DNA of 9,478 nt from an uncultured Treponema sp. (GTDB lineage Bacteria > Spirochaetota > Spirochaetia > Treponematales > Treponemataceae), in contig CAKZZO010000016.1 of assembly GCA_937885175.1 (NCBI GenBank), forward strand, positions 1 through 9,478, written 5' to 3'. The notes below the pieces were generated by a model that saw only the letters and a list, made by a program, of their open reading frames with translations, had not been told where the DNA came from and did no database searches. Numbering within the stretch: the first letter of the stretch is position 1; every line of letters begins with the position of its first letter. A program made the position numbers and the translations under genes. Shown here in pieces: positions 1 to 6,614 of this stretch.

Positions 1-34
1 TTCATTTGTCCAGCCGATATGCAAGCACGATATC

Positions 35-51
35 TATAATGCGTTTGCCCT
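35..51 (+). repeat. 17-base repeat, left copy (TATAATGCGTTTGCCCT)
   Basis: This 17-mer occurs here on the plus strand and again, perfectly, on the minus strand at 9344-9360. It begins with a consensus TATAAT -10 hexamer at 35-40. Identity stops exactly at both ends of the 17 bases. The left copy lies about 35 bases upstream of the decayed PIN-domain gene, so it could be that gene's relict promoter. No convincing -35 hexamer is seen 15-18 bases upstream of it. The repeat is certain; its promoter role here is inference. Confidence 0.6.
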
Positions 52-73
52 GGTGGTATGCTCAGGGCCTATA

Positions 74-300
74 GACATTGTACTTTTGAATTCTAATTAA
101 AGAAATCAGGCAAATTTTCGTGTACAAGGATTTCAAAAATTGGTAGTGGTTTATTTGACTTTGCAATTTCAGTTCCGCTTATTCTGGAATATGAGGCAAT
201 CTTGAAAAATCACCTTGCCAAAAATTTACTTGTTTCTATTTCTACTTCTGTGGTATTACGATATTAAGTCAAATGTCGAGTTTCATGTTTTTAGCGTAAA
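74..300 (+). pseudogene. Decayed PIN-domain toxin-like gene (COG1569-type) remnant
   Basis: Frame 1 translated from about 97 to 267 reads LKKSGK, then ISKIGSGLFDFAISVPLILE and YEAILKNHL, ending at TAA 265-267. This closely resembles the first half of the PIN-family proteins of COG1569/TIGR00305, in which a GSG-F segment is followed by a SVPLxLEYExxLK motif. The expected N-terminal IVxDTNV strand is not intact: GACATTGTACTT at 72-83 could encode DIVL in frame 3, but stops and frame changes follow. Beyond 230, a different frame gives a YYDI...VEFHVF-like stretch that loosely fits the middle of the family. The catalytic acidic residues and the C-terminal half are not recognisable. I read this as a frameshifted, partly deleted relict of a VapC-like toxin with no antitoxin visible beside it. 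Confidence 0.5.
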
Positions 301-450
301 CAAGGTCATGCTGAACGCTGAAAGCGTGAAGAATCTATCTTGCTCATGCTTCTTCTCTCAGTTGGCAGATATAATCTACGGTTGAAACACCATCTGGCAG
401 AGACTTTTTGGAACCGTCCATTTTTACAAAGAAACGAGAGAAAATGTGAA
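301..450. other. Gene-free stretch downstream of hisB
   Basis: This stretch lies between the PIN remnant and the hisB stop. It holds no gene with a ribosome binding site. A short minus-strand open frame (421 down to 344, 25 codons) begins MDGSKKSLPDG and ends LREEA. It sits in the same frame as hisB after its TAA stop and lacks a Shine-Dalgarno sequence. A 5-bp hairpin (ACGCT-GAA-AGCGT, 315-327) has no following T-tract, so no clear intrinsic terminator for the hisB transcript is visible. Confidence 0.5.
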
Positions 451-1068
451 TTATACAATAGTGCCTTTTGTGCTGGGCACTTCGCCATTGCGGCGCGAAT
501 CAATTTCCACAGCGGAGCGGATGGCGCGGGCTGCGGCTTTGAAAAGACCTTCCATTTTGTGATGGTCGCTTCTGCCACGGATGGTGTCCAAGTGCAGGTT
601 GCATTTTGCGGTCTGTACAAAGCCATTCCAAAAGTCTTCAAAGCAGTCAGTCTGAAAAGAGTATTCTTTGCCGTCGTCACCCGCGGATACCAGTGGAATG
701 CCGGTCAGTTCAGCATTGCAGACTAAAAAGGGGCGACCGCCAAAATCAACGGCTGCTCGGAGCAGGGCTTCGTCCATGGGGTACAAAAAACTGCCGCTCC
801 GGTAAATGCCTGCACAGTCTCCCAAGGCTTTGGCAAAGCAGGAGCCAAGAACGATGCCTGTGTCTTCGATGGTGTGATGCTGGTCTACGTTCAGGTCGCC
901 CTTGATTTCGCCACTCAAATCAAAGAGTCCGTGCTTGCAGAAGGAACGAAGCATATGGTCAAAAAAGCCGATGGGATTTTTGACGTTGCATTTTCCGCTT
1001 CCATCAAGATTCAGCGTAAGGGTAATCTGTGTTTCGCCAGTTTTTCGTTCAATGGTCGCTGTCCTCAT
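451..1068 (-). CDS. hisB: Imidazoleglycerol-phosphate dehydratase
   Basis: HisB converts imidazole glycerol phosphate to imidazole acetol phosphate, a late step of histidine biosynthesis in the cytoplasm, using Mn2+ ions. The 205-residue product is the usual monofunctional length, with no phosphatase domain fused to it. The family's metal-binding motifs are intact: GFFDHML at 34-40, DQHHTIED at 62-69 and SDHHKMEG at 167-174. The C-terminus ends in a typical STKGTIV. I chose ATG at 1068 because GGAG lies about 6 bases upstream and the protein then starts MRTATIERKT, matching family N-termini; an ATG 18 bases further upstream lacks such support. It follows hisG by 26 bases and is probably co-transcribed with it. 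No terminator is clear downstream. Confidence 0.96.
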   Translation of the reverse strand: MRTATIERKTGETQITLTLNLDGSGKCNVKNPIGFFDHMLRSFCKHGLFDLSGEIKGDLNVDQHHTIEDTGIVLGSCFAKALGDCAGIYRSGSFLYPMDEALLRAAVDFGGRPFLVCNAELTGIPLVSAGDDGKEYSFQTDCFEDFWNGFVQTAKCNLHLDTIRGRSDHHKMEGLFKAAARAIRSAVEIDSRRNGEVPSTKGTIV

Positions 1069-1094
1069 ATACTCTCCTAGCGGCATGGCTGTCG

Positions 1095-1964
1095 CTACAG
1101 AACTTTTCGCAATTCGTATTCAACAATGTCGGTTGCGCCGAGTTGCTGCAGTTTTGGAAGTAATGTGGGAACATCGCTTTTCTTTACGGCAATCTTTACG
1201 GCGTAACCGTTGTCGCCAAAAAGTCTGCTGACGGTAGGGCTGCGCATTGAGGGAAGCCCTTTTACCAGATTGTCAAACTTGTCATTTGCCACGTTCATTT
1301 CCAGCATAACTTTGCCACGGGCATTCAGCACAGCCTCAAAGAGCATTTTAAGCTCCATGATTTTCTGCTTTTTGGCGGGGTCTGTAAGGGCCTCTTTTGA
1401 AGCATACATTCTGGTGGAAGATTCCATAATCGTATCAACGATTTTCAGATTGTTTGCTTTAAGGGATGAGCCTGTAGACGTGTTGTCAATCAAAATCTGC
1501 GCGAGTGCATCTTCGCTGTCCTGTACAAAGCCTTCGCTTGTGCCCCAGGTGCGGAAAATCGTGCCGTCAATTTTCTTGCTTTCTACCCAGCGTTTGCTCA
1601 AATTCTGGTATTCGGTTGCAATAGTGACCGGTGTTTTGAGCAGAGCATCGTAGTCAACGGTATTGGGAATGGCGGCAACAATGCGTACACCGTCAAAGCC
1701 CAAGTCCATGATTTCTTCCACTCTGTCTTCCACGCCATTTTCGTAAACCCAGTCCTTGCCAGAAAATCCCAAGTCCGCCTTGTTGTTTGCCAAAAGCCAA
1801 CTGGTAATCTGGGGCTTTACCACCTGAAAAGCCAAATCTTTTTGGTTGGTGGTGGGAAAATAGGTGCGGTCGGGCAGTTTGATAGAAATGCCCACATCGC
1901 TCAAAAGTTCATATACTGATTCGTAAATTCTGCCCTTTGCCAGCAGAATGCGCAATTTTTCCAT
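1095..1964 (-). CDS. hisG: ATP phosphoribosyltransferase, long form
   Basis: HisG condenses ATP with PRPP to give phosphoribosyl-ATP, the first committed step of histidine synthesis. The 289-residue product is the long form: a bilobal catalytic core opening with LRILLAKGRIYES (residues 4-16), a PRPP-binding loop around DNTSTGSSLKANN (160-172), and a C-terminal ACT-like regulatory domain from about 213 to 289 that ends GATDIVEYELRKV. Long-form enzymes are known to be feedback-inhibited by histidine through that domain and need no HisZ partner. I chose ATG at 1964; GAGG lies 12 bases upstream, a slightly long spacing. A TTG at 1982 in the same frame would add six residues with no family support. 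It lies 37 bases after pheS and 26 bases before hisB. Confidence 0.96.
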   Translation of the reverse strand: MEKLRILLAKGRIYESVYELLSDVGISIKLPDRTYFPTTNQKDLAFQVVKPQITSWLLANNKADLGFSGKDWVYENGVEDRVEEIMDLGFDGVRIVAAIPNTVDYDALLKTPVTIATEYQNLSKRWVESKKIDGTIFRTWGTSEGFVQDSEDALAQILIDNTSTGSSLKANNLKIVDTIMESSTRMYASKEALTDPAKKQKIMELKMLFEAVLNARGKVMLEMNVANDKFDNLVKGLPSMRSPTVSRLFGDNGYAVKIAVKKSDVPTLLPKLQQLGATDIVEYELRKVL

Positions 1965-2001
1965 AGTGTCGTATATCCTCAAGAATAAATCTTAGCGCGT
2001 A

Positions 2002-3558
2002 CTAGAATTTCGCCTTACGCAGGCGGACTTCTTCAATGTTTTCGCTAAAGAGTTCGCGCAAGTCATTCAAGCCCAATGCCATCAAAGCCATGCGGTCAAT
2101 GCCGATACCCCATGCAGCAACAGGAACGTCTATGCCCATTGCCTTGGTAACTTCCGGGCGGAAAATACCTGAGCCACCAAGTTCAAACCATCCCAAAACT
2201 GGGTGCTTGATATGCACTTCAACACTGGGTTCGGTAAAGGGGAAGTAGCCGGGAACATATTTTACTTCCGTTGCGCCTGCAACTTCTTTTGCGAACATTT
2301 CCAGGAATCCCAAAAGTGTACGCAGGTTTACGTCCTCGCCCAATACAATGCCTTCTGTCTGATAGAAGTCACTCAAATGGGTTGCGTCAACCTTGTCATA
2401 GCGGAAACAGCGGGCAATACCAAAGTATTTTCCGGGAATTTCTGCCTTATGCAGCTGATGTGCGGACAGAACCGTTCCCTGTGAGCGCAAAACCAGTCTG
2501 CGTGTAAATTCAGTATCAAATGTATAATTCCAGCCACGGCTTCCAGAAGCACCGCCATTTTCGTGAGAGGCACGAACGTTGCTCAGATAGGGTTCTTCAA
2601 TTTCTTTTGCGTGGGTAGGGTTTTTGATGCGGTATACGTCGTGAATGTCGCGCGCTGCATGGAACTGAGGCATGAAGAGTGCGTCTCCGTTCCAGAATTC
2701 AGTCTCTACCAGCGGGCCGTCAAATTCCTTGAATCCCAGAGAGCAGAGTTTATCCTTAACGCTTTCCAAAAACTGTACATAGGGATTGGTGCGTCCGGGG
2801 ATAATACGTGCTGGAGGAATGGCGATGTTGTATCCACGGAAAGTGCCGTTTTTCCATTCGCCAGAACTGAGCATTTTTGGGGTAACTTCACCCAGTTCGT
2901 TTCCAGTTACGCCAGCATTTTTAAGGGCGGCAACAACATCGGCCGCTGCTGCGGTGAGTTTGTACACAACAGTTTCGCGTTCAACAATCTTAAAGGGGCT
3001 GTCTGCGGCACCGCGCTTTTTTGCAAAGCCAGCAATAGCCTTTTGTTCCTCTGCGTTCAAAGCGGCATTGTCCAACTGACCCTTTTCTGCGGCTACTGCT
3101 TTTTCAAACAATGCCTTTACAATTGTGATGCGCGCAGGAGTGGCGGCACCAGTGTATTCGGCTTTTTTTTCGGCATTCATTTTGAGCACGCCGTCTTTTG
3201 AAAGCTGTCCAAAGGCACTTCCTACATCCTTGTTTTCAATGCCAAGACCAGCGGCGATTTCCGGCAGTGTTTTTGCTCCCTTGTCCTTTACAAAAGCGAT
3301 GATGCGCTCTTCGGGAGTTCCCGTTTTTGCCATTTCTCGACCGACTTCGGTAATCTCATAAAAAGTGTGGGGTGTGCGGCTGACTACTGCAACCAAATCT
3401 TTTCCGCCCAGCCATGAGAAAGCCTGATTTGCGTGACCCTCTTTGTAGTCTAACTCTTTTTGCAGACGGTCAGAAGTCAATTCGTCTTTTTGTGTGTAAT
3501 GCAAAAGCACCTTCGTTTCCAGAGGGTGCAGGTTTTTAACGACATTTTGAATATCCAT
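2002..3558 (-). CDS. pheS: Phenylalanyl-tRNA synthetase alpha subunit, archaeal/eukaryotic type
   Basis: This subunit carries the class II aminoacylation active site that attaches phenylalanine to tRNA-Phe, as part of an alpha2-beta2 enzyme. At 518 residues it is far longer than the typical bacterial PheS (about 330-350). The N-terminal 200 or so residues look like winged-helix DNA/RNA-binding domains (TSDRLQKELDYKE at 28-40, LPEIAAGLGI at 98-107), as in archaeal and eukaryotic cytosolic alpha chains. The catalytic domain shows VTPKMLSSGEW (225-235), ALFMPQFHAARDIHDVY (293-309), motif 2 with FTRRLVLRSQGTVLSAHQLH (351-370) and GIARCFRYD (380-388), FTEPSVEV (441-448) and motif 3 AAWGIGIDRMALM (481-493). 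The start ATG at 3558 has GGAG 7 bases upstream; the frame stays open upstream only by running into the preceding gene. pheT is not in the window. Confidence 0.96.
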   Translation of the reverse strand: MDIQNVVKNLHPLETKVLLHYTQKDELTSDRLQKELDYKEGHANQAFSWLGGKDLVAVVSRTPHTFYEITEVGREMAKTGTPEERIIAFVKDKGAKTLPEIAAGLGIENKDVGSAFGQLSKDGVLKMNAEKKAEYTGAATPARITIVKALFEKAVAAEKGQLDNAALNAEEQKAIAGFAKKRGAADSPFKIVERETVVYKLTAAAADVVAALKNAGVTGNELGEVTPKMLSSGEWKNGTFRGYNIAIPPARIIPGRTNPYVQFLESVKDKLCSLGFKEFDGPLVETEFWNGDALFMPQFHAARDIHDVYRIKNPTHAKEIEEPYLSNVRASHENGGASGSRGWNYTFDTEFTRRLVLRSQGTVLSAHQLHKAEIPGKYFGIARCFRYDKVDATHLSDFYQTEGIVLGEDVNLRTLLGFLEMFAKEVAGATEVKYVPGYFPFTEPSVEVHIKHPVLGWFELGGSGIFRPEVTKAMGIDVPVAAWGIGIDRMALMALGLNDLRELFSENIEEVRLRKAKF

Positions 3559-3581
3559 CGGGAGACTCCATACATAAAAGT

Positions 3582-3623
3582 AGCCAGTTCCGCAGAAGTC
3601 CGAAACTGGCTTACGTTTTTTTT
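3582..3623. terminator. Hairpin between the secreted-protein gene and pheS
   Basis: AGCCAGTT (3582-3589) and AACTGGCT (3604-3611) form a perfect 8-bp stem with a 14-base loop. On the plus strand the stem is followed by TACG and a run of eight T (3616-3623). Read on the minus strand, the direction of all neighbouring genes, the stem is preceded by A8 and followed by ACTTTTATG. It thus looks like a bidirectional terminator or a leader hairpin. Its place, after the 150-residue gene's stop and about 24 bases before the pheS start, suits separation of two transcription units. The minus-strand T-tract is short, so readthrough is possible. Confidence 0.45.
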
Positions 3624-3628
3624 GTAAA

Positions 3629-4081
3629 TTAGTTTGCTTTGTTCTGCTGCATGATGTAATCTTTGATACTATCATCAAGCGTGCGGGGCTTGAATTCAAC
3701 CCATGAATGATAGCGAGCCCATTTGAGCTTGCGATCGTCATTGTAGTACTTTACGCTGTCCTTGCGCATATAGCGATAACTTTCGTACTGCAGGTTCTGA
3801 TCCTGGAAGTCTTTTAGGCATTCAAGGATGGTGTTCATCGCTGAACCCTGATCGTAGGACACTGCCAGACAGTCATAGTAAATATGTACCTCATGGGTAC
3901 TGGGAGTATATTCAAGCTGCACTTTTGCGGTTTTTACGCCGTCCTGATGCTGATCTTTGGGAACGATAGTAATAGTCTTGTTGTTTGCTTCCTGCTGTTT
4001 GAGGTATTCGTCCACTTCATCGGCAAAGACCATGCCTGCCGCGCAAAAGAGAGCCATTGTGATAGCCAGTATTTTTTTCAT
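3629..4081 (-). CDS. Secreted protein of unknown function, 150 aa
   Basis: I do not recognise a named family. Residues 1-20 form a clear Sec signal peptide: MKK, a hydrophobic core to about 17, then VFA before D21, a good signal peptidase I site. The mature part of about 130 residues is hydrophilic and rich in Tyr, Lys, Asp and Gln, with EYTP at 57-60 and WVEF at 117-120. It has no further membrane segment, so a periplasmic or exported location is likely. The preceding secreted protein carries the same two motifs in the same order, hinting at distant homology. The ATG at 4081 has a strong AGGAGGA ribosome site 9 bases upstream, unlike the overlapping genes before it. It sits 66 bases after that gene and before a hairpin. 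Confidence 0.85.
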   Translation of the reverse strand: MKKILAITMALFCAAGMVFADEVDEYLKQQEANNKTITIVPKDQHQDGVKTAKVQLEYTPSTHEVHIYYDCLAVSYDQGSAMNTILECLKDFQDQNLQYESYRYMRKDSVKYYNDDRKLKWARYHSWVEFKPRTLDDSIKDYIMQQNKAN

Positions 4082-4147
4082 TTGTTTGTTCCTCCTATTG
4101 AAACACGATGTTTTTACACCGCTTATGAAACTTAAACAGATAAACAG

Positions 4148-4867
4148 TTAAAATGTTTCATATTTTACTATTCTATCTGTTTCCAAGAAAAAATCAAGTG
4201 TAACGACATACCGTCCCGCTTCTATTCCAATAAGGGGCGGTTCGGTTATCATTACACGACCCATAATTTCTTTTGGCTTGTTTTTAATCAGTTTGCGCTC
4301 ATACTCACGGACGGCATTTTTAAGCGCTTCACCACAGGCTTCCTGAATGCCTTCAAATCCGTCAATCAGCGGAGCATAGCCAATGCCTTTAATGTGAGGA
4401 TTGGTGATTACCTGCCATGAATTAAAAATGTGCATCATTTGCGGCGAACGCTGAAATTCTACCCAGCACCACAGGCGGTCATCCTGAGTCCAGGGCTTTG
4501 TGTAGGTAATCTGTGCCTTGTCCGCATCGGTTAGGGTCTGAATGGGGGTAAATTCAAAGTATTCTTCTACGCGCCGCGCCTTATCGTAGGGAGTGTAATC
4601 AAATTGCCATCCGTAAATCATGCCCTCCAGCAAAAAGGGAGTCACTTCTTTAATGCGCTGGACGGGAACGGCATAGATGTTATCGCTTGCTTTGGCGGAA
4701 GACTGTTTTTTTGCCCTGTCAAAATAGCCTGGATAGGCATCCCGCGCCGCCCACAAGGCAAAGCGAATCTGCTGATCCTGATACACTTTTTGCGCAAAGA
4801 CAAGGGAAGCACAGGTCATCACCAGCAGGAGAAAAAAGAATGTTTTGCGAAACGGCAATATTTTCAT
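4148..4867 (-). CDS. Secreted protein of unknown function, 239 aa
   Basis: No known domain is recognised. The N-terminus MKILPFRKTFFFLLLVMTC followed by ASLVFA is a signal sequence; cleavage after VFA (residue 25) by signal peptidase I is most likely. Cys19, preceded by LVMT, could be a loose spirochaetal lipobox, but hydrophobic residues continue past it. The mature protein is rich in aromatic residues, with FDYTP at 89-93, RLWCWVEF at 131-138 and a C-terminal segment (GRYVVTLDFFLETD) that looks like beta structure. The start overlaps the rhomboid stop by four bases (ATGA), and AAGGA lies about 12 bases upstream, so translation is probably coupled to the protease. It may act at the cell envelope as a partner or substrate of the protease; this is inference from gene order. 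Confidence 0.85.
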   Translation of the reverse strand: MKILPFRKTFFFLLLVMTCASLVFAQKVYQDQQIRFALWAARDAYPGYFDRAKKQSSAKASDNIYAVPVQRIKEVTPFLLEGMIYGWQFDYTPYDKARRVEEYFEFTPIQTLTDADKAQITYTKPWTQDDRLWCWVEFQRSPQMMHIFNSWQVITNPHIKGIGYAPLIDGFEGIQEACGEALKNAVREYERKLIKNKPKEIMGRVMITEPPLIGIEAGRYVVTLDFFLETDRIVKYETF

Positions 4868-5511
4868 CGGCCGTAAGCGTCCTTCCAGATTTGTATGGGA
4901 CTGATTCCCATACGGATTTTAAAATACAGCCATGCCATCGCAAAGCCAGCCAGATGGGTCAGATGAGCAACGCCACCGCCAAAACTGAACAATTGGCTTC
5001 CCAGTTCAATAATTGCATAGGCAATCACCAGAATGGGTGCGGGCACGGGAAGTATTCCCCAAATAAAAATCCTGGAACGGGGAAAGATTACAGCATAAGC
5101 CAATAAAATTGCATAAATTGCGCCACTGGCACCAATCAGAAAGAGATGGTAGTAGCCCGTAAAAAAATAAATGACCACGGAAATGATGCCGCAGAGAATG
5201 CCGCACAAAAAGTACAAGAGCAAAAATTCTTTGGAGCCAATTGCCTTTTCCGTATTGATGCCAAAAAAGACCAGTGCCAGCATGTTAAAGAAGAGATGGC
5301 TTATGTTGCCATGCATGAACATGTAGGTGACCGGCTGCCAGAACATGTGATTGTACATTCCGGCAACGCTTAAAGCCATGTAGTTGGAATAGTAGGTCAA
5401 GGGGGTAAGGGAAAACAGAAAATATGCCACCACATTTATCACGATGATGATGAGGGTAGCATTTGAGAACGTGTAGGAAAAGGGTTTACGCAGGGGGCTT
5501 AAAAAACTCAT
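4864..5511 (-). CDS. Rhomboid-family intramembrane serine protease
   Basis: Rhomboids cleave transmembrane or near-membrane segments of substrate proteins within the inner membrane. The 215-residue protein shows the minimal bacterial six-helix core. Helix 1 is about 17-35, HGNISHLFFNML (67-78) supplies His72 and the oxyanion Asn76, GASGAI (127-132) holds the nucleophile Ser129, and AHLTHLAGF (182-190) holds the general base His186. All expected catalytic elements are therefore present and an active enzyme is predicted. There are no extra N- or C-terminal domains. The ATG at 5511 overlaps the stop of the diguanylate cyclase gene by four bases (ATGA) and has only a weak purine tract upstream, consistent with translational coupling. 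The substrate is unknown; the secreted protein encoded immediately downstream is an obvious candidate partner. Confidence 0.93.
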   Translation of the reverse strand: MSFLSPLRKPFSYTFSNATLIIIVINVVAYFLFSLTPLTYYSNYMALSVAGMYNHMFWQPVTYMFMHGNISHLFFNMLALVFFGINTEKAIGSKEFLLLYFLCGILCGIISVVIYFFTGYYHLFLIGASGAIYAILLAYAVIFPRSRIFIWGILPVPAPILVIAYAIIELGSQLFSFGGGVAHLTHLAGFAMAWLYFKIRMGISPIQIWKDAYGR

Positions 5512-6614
5512 TCAGGTACTTTTATCTCTGCAATTAAGTCGGGGTCAGCAAAAGTCACACGGTTTCTTCCGCCGCGCTTGGAGACATACAGAGCCTGGTC
5601 GGCCTGGTCTACCAGTTCTTTGGGCGAAGCAACGGGATTTTTCTTGCTGTCATATTCGGCAACGCCGATGGAAATAGTTACTTTTACGTGCTGATTTTCA
5701 TAGCAAAAGTCATACTGTTCTACTTTGCTGCGGATTCTGTCGGCAACGGTAATGGCATCATCTTTGCTGGTGTTGTTCAGCATGACGGTAAATTCCTCGC
5801 CGCCGTAACGACCTGCCAAATCTTCTGCACGGATGCTGGACTTGATGATTTTTGCCACGGTTATGAGTACGTAGTCACCGCAGGCATGACCGTAGGTGTC
5901 GTTGAAACGCTTAAAGAAATCAATGTCAAACATGATGACGGCAAGGGGCAGATTTTCCGTGCGGGCGGCATCCAGTTTGTCGGTAAGCACATTGTAGAAG
6001 AAATACTTGAGTTTTAAGTGCGTCATCATGTCGGTGGAAGAACGTTCCACCAAAGCCGCATTGTTGATTGCTATTGCCGCCAAAGAGCCAATCATCAGAA
6101 TCTGGTCTTTGTCATCGGCAGTGTAGTCAAAGTCATTTCCCAAATCCAAGCGTTCGCCCAGTACCAGAATACCGTCCAGATGATTTTTCTGAATCAGCGG
6201 AACTAAAAGTGACGGTCGCAGGGAAGTGAGCATGCGGATGTCCGTGCCGACGGGAAGCATTTTTTTGACCTCTTCCAGTGTGCAGGGCTGTCCGAATGAA
6301 CTGATAGCATGGATAAGGGGATGGGAAGAAGGAATCTTGTAACTTACATTCGGATTTAAATCCATGCCGCTATAGTTGGTGTCCAGCATGTATGAATTGG
6401 AATCCAAGGCATTCAGAATGAAAATACCAGCAGAAAGCACTCTCATCTGACCCATACAGGTATACAGAATTGATTCAATCAGCGTAGAAAAATCAATTGT
6501 AGAACACAGGGAACGAGAAATATCAAGCAATTGCTGCAAGTCGTAAATCTTTTTTTCGTAGAGCGCAACTTTTTCTTCAAGAGAAGTTTCAGAGGGAATC
6601 TGACCGTTTTCCAT
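5508..6614 (-). CDS. GAF-GGDEF diguanylate cyclase
   Basis: Predicted to make cyclic di-GMP from two GTP in the cytoplasm. The 368-residue product has a short coiled-coil-like N-terminus (about 10-35), a GAF-like sensory domain (about 30-185) and a C-terminal GGDEF domain (about 205-355). The active-site signature RYGGEEFTVML (GGEEF at 271-275), the metal and GTP segment FDIDFFKRFNDTYGHACGD (229-247) and the RAED inhibitory I-site (262-265, exactly five residues before GGEEF) are all intact. This predicts an active, product-inhibited cyclase. No EAL or HD-GYP domain is present and there are no membrane segments. I chose ATG at 6614, which overlaps the upstream stop by one base (TAATG) with GGAG about 11 bases upstream; an in-frame ATG at 6680 would lie deep in the previous gene. 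The GAF ligand cannot be told from sequence. Confidence 0.93.
   Translation of the reverse strand: MENGQIPSETSLEEKVALYEKKIYDLQQLLDISRSLCSTIDFSTLIESILYTCMGQMRVLSAGIFILNALDSNSYMLDTNYSGMDLNPNVSYKIPSSHPLIHAISSFGQPCTLEEVKKMLPVGTDIRMLTSLRPSLLVPLIQKNHLDGILVLGERLDLGNDFDYTADDKDQILMIGSLAAIAINNAALVERSSTDMMTHLKLKYFFYNVLTDKLDAARTENLPLAVIMFDIDFFKRFNDTYGHACGDYVLITVAKIIKSSIRAEDLAGRYGGEEFTVMLNNTSKDDAITVADRIRSKVEQYDFCYENQHVKVTISIGVAEYDSKKNPVASPKELVDQADQALYVSKRGGRNRVTFADPDLIAEIKVPE

Noticed and set aside
315..327. ACGCT-GAA-AGCGT hairpin as a hisB terminator
   Set aside because: The stem is only 5 bp, the loop is short and no T-tract follows on either strand.
306..726. Long open frames on both strands (340-726 plus, 306-680 minus) over the hisB 3' end
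   Set aside because: Both are antisense or out-of-frame to the well-supported hisB reading frame, lack family resemblance and have no ribosome binding site.
2563..3201. 212-codon plus-strand open frame opposite pheS
   Set aside because: It is a shadow of the pheS coding sequence. Its translation is Cys/Phe-rich with no recognisable domain, and the pheS frame is certain.
3559..3741. N-terminal extension of PheS to an upstream start at 3741
   Set aside because: The extension would cross the hairpin and overlap the 150-aa gene. The ATG at 3558 has a good ribosome site and fits the family N-terminus.
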